Shown one piece after another: positions 63,714-64,000 of a stretch of 64,000 bases of DNA. Position numbers and translations under genes: made by a program. Position 1 is the first letter of the stretch; the number at the start of each line of letters is the position of its first letter. The stretch is from Oscillospiraceae bacterium. Lineage in GTDB: Bacteria; Bacillota; Clostridia; UBA1212; SIG427. The stretch covers positions 46,407 through 110,406 of the forward strand of contig SVJE01000007.1 of the NCBI GenBank assembly GCA_015069135.1. Reading direction: 5' to 3'. The notes below the pieces were generated by a model, which worked only from the letters and a program-made list of their open reading frames with translations, was not told where the DNA came from and searched no databases.

Positions 63714-64000
63714 TTATACCGCGGCTATTTCCACAGGGAACTCTGTTATCAATTCTACATCATACTGTAAAATAAGCATTGCGTCAATAGAATTTACTAC
63801 ACCGTCTCCGTCTACATCACCGGCTATGAGATCAATCTCATCTTCTCCGATAAGTTCAACGTCGTACTGAAGTACTACCATTGCGTCAATTGAGTTTACT
63901 ACACCATTTCCGTCTGCATCTCCATACAATACAGGTACTGTTATTGTCAATGCATTCATTATTCTCTCATAGATGTACTCATGACCTTCTGCATTTGCAT
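63714..64000 (-). CDS. C-terminus of a dockerin-containing protein (partial)
   Basis: The reading frame is open from the window edge (residues ...ANAEGHEYIYERIM) to the stop at 63714, so the 5' part lies outside. The visible 95 residues end in a type I dockerin with two nearly identical calcium-binding repeats, GDADGNGVVNSIDAMVVLQYDV and GDVDGDGVVNSIDAMLILQYDV. The residues after each Ca loop (SIDAM and LQYDV) differ from those of the LRR protein's dockerin (KAADYM and VKKYI), so the two probably bind different cohesins. The full protein is probably an extracellular enzyme or surface protein. Confidence 0.82.
   Translation of the reverse strand, partial: ANAEGHEYIYERIMNALTITVPVLYGDADGNGVVNSIDAMVVLQYDVELIGEDEIDLIAGDVDGDGVVNSIDAMLILQYDVELITEFPVEIAAV

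Overview
The window is a chromosomal stretch from a low-G+C, Gram-positive anaerobe of the class Clostridia. The evidence is the Firmicutes gene order rpmG-secE-nusG-rplKA-(L10 leader)-rplJL-rpoBC-rpsLG-fusA-tuf, AGGAGG-type ribosome binding sites with many TTG and GTG starts, an 8-Cys clostridial ferredoxin, a class B sortase, RicT/PSP1, a YabE-like 3D protein and dockerin repeats. A polysaccharide-degrading gut or rumen Lachnospiraceae or Oscillospiraceae relative fits, but the family cannot be fixed from this sequence. I see no rRNA, tRNA, CRISPR array, transposase or prophage.

Layout. 0.1-1.8 kb: PRC-barrel protein, a 52-aa micro-protein and an AI-2E family permease. 1.8-14.8 kb, minus strand: envelope and sugar genes (three GT4 glycosyltransferases, a MurJ-type flippase, GH4 alpha-galactosidase, DUF1015, GH32, metallophosphoesterase, corrinoid-activator-like ASKHA protein), interrupted at 3.2-4.0 kb by a PD-(D/E)XK-like protein. 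14.8-18.5 kb: secreted leucine-rich-repeat/dockerin protein, a 240-bp segment bounded by perfect 23-bp inverted repeats, a complete tyrosine recombinase, and a second PD-(D/E)XK paralog. 18.8-23.1 kb, plus strand: two tandem SGNH esterases (the second fused to an alpha/beta hydrolase) and a PHP phosphoesterase, flanked on both sides by GGGGTGG/CCACCCC motif clusters. 23.3-29.8 kb: truncated AraC regulator plus membrane protein, then an AraC regulator divergent from a four-gene sugar/polyol oxidoreductase operon. 29.8-34.8 kb: a CARF/DUF1887 (Card1/Can2-like) nuclease translationally coupled to an lplA-lipoyl domain-lplA cluster, then GTP-type PEPCK. 34.9-40.8 kb: rsmA, yabE-like, tatD, metallophosphoesterase, uvrC, lipoprotein. 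40.9-58.2 kb: translation/transcription superoperons. 58.2-62.8 kb: ferredoxin, ricT, holB, an Asn/Gln-rich protein, NYN protein, rplS. 62.9-64 kb: sortase B and the C-terminus of a dockerin protein running off the edge.

The most striking signal is at 16.5-18.5 kb. A tyrosine recombinase sits next to a 240-bp segment between perfect 23-bp inverted repeats. Each repeat is itself a short palindrome with an asymmetric centre, as in tyrosine-recombinase crossover sites. The segment lies just upstream of the LRR/dockerin surface protein and holds a good sigma-A promoter that points away from that gene in this assembly. I read this as a phase-variable promoter switch in the presumed OFF state. The PD-(D/E)XK gene upstream of the recombinase has a gap-free paralog 14 kb away. 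Both paralogs share a 19-bp hairpin element at the same position over their presumptive -35 box, which suggests common control. The second notable system is the stand-alone CARF-DUF1887 nuclease co-transcribed with lipoate ligases.
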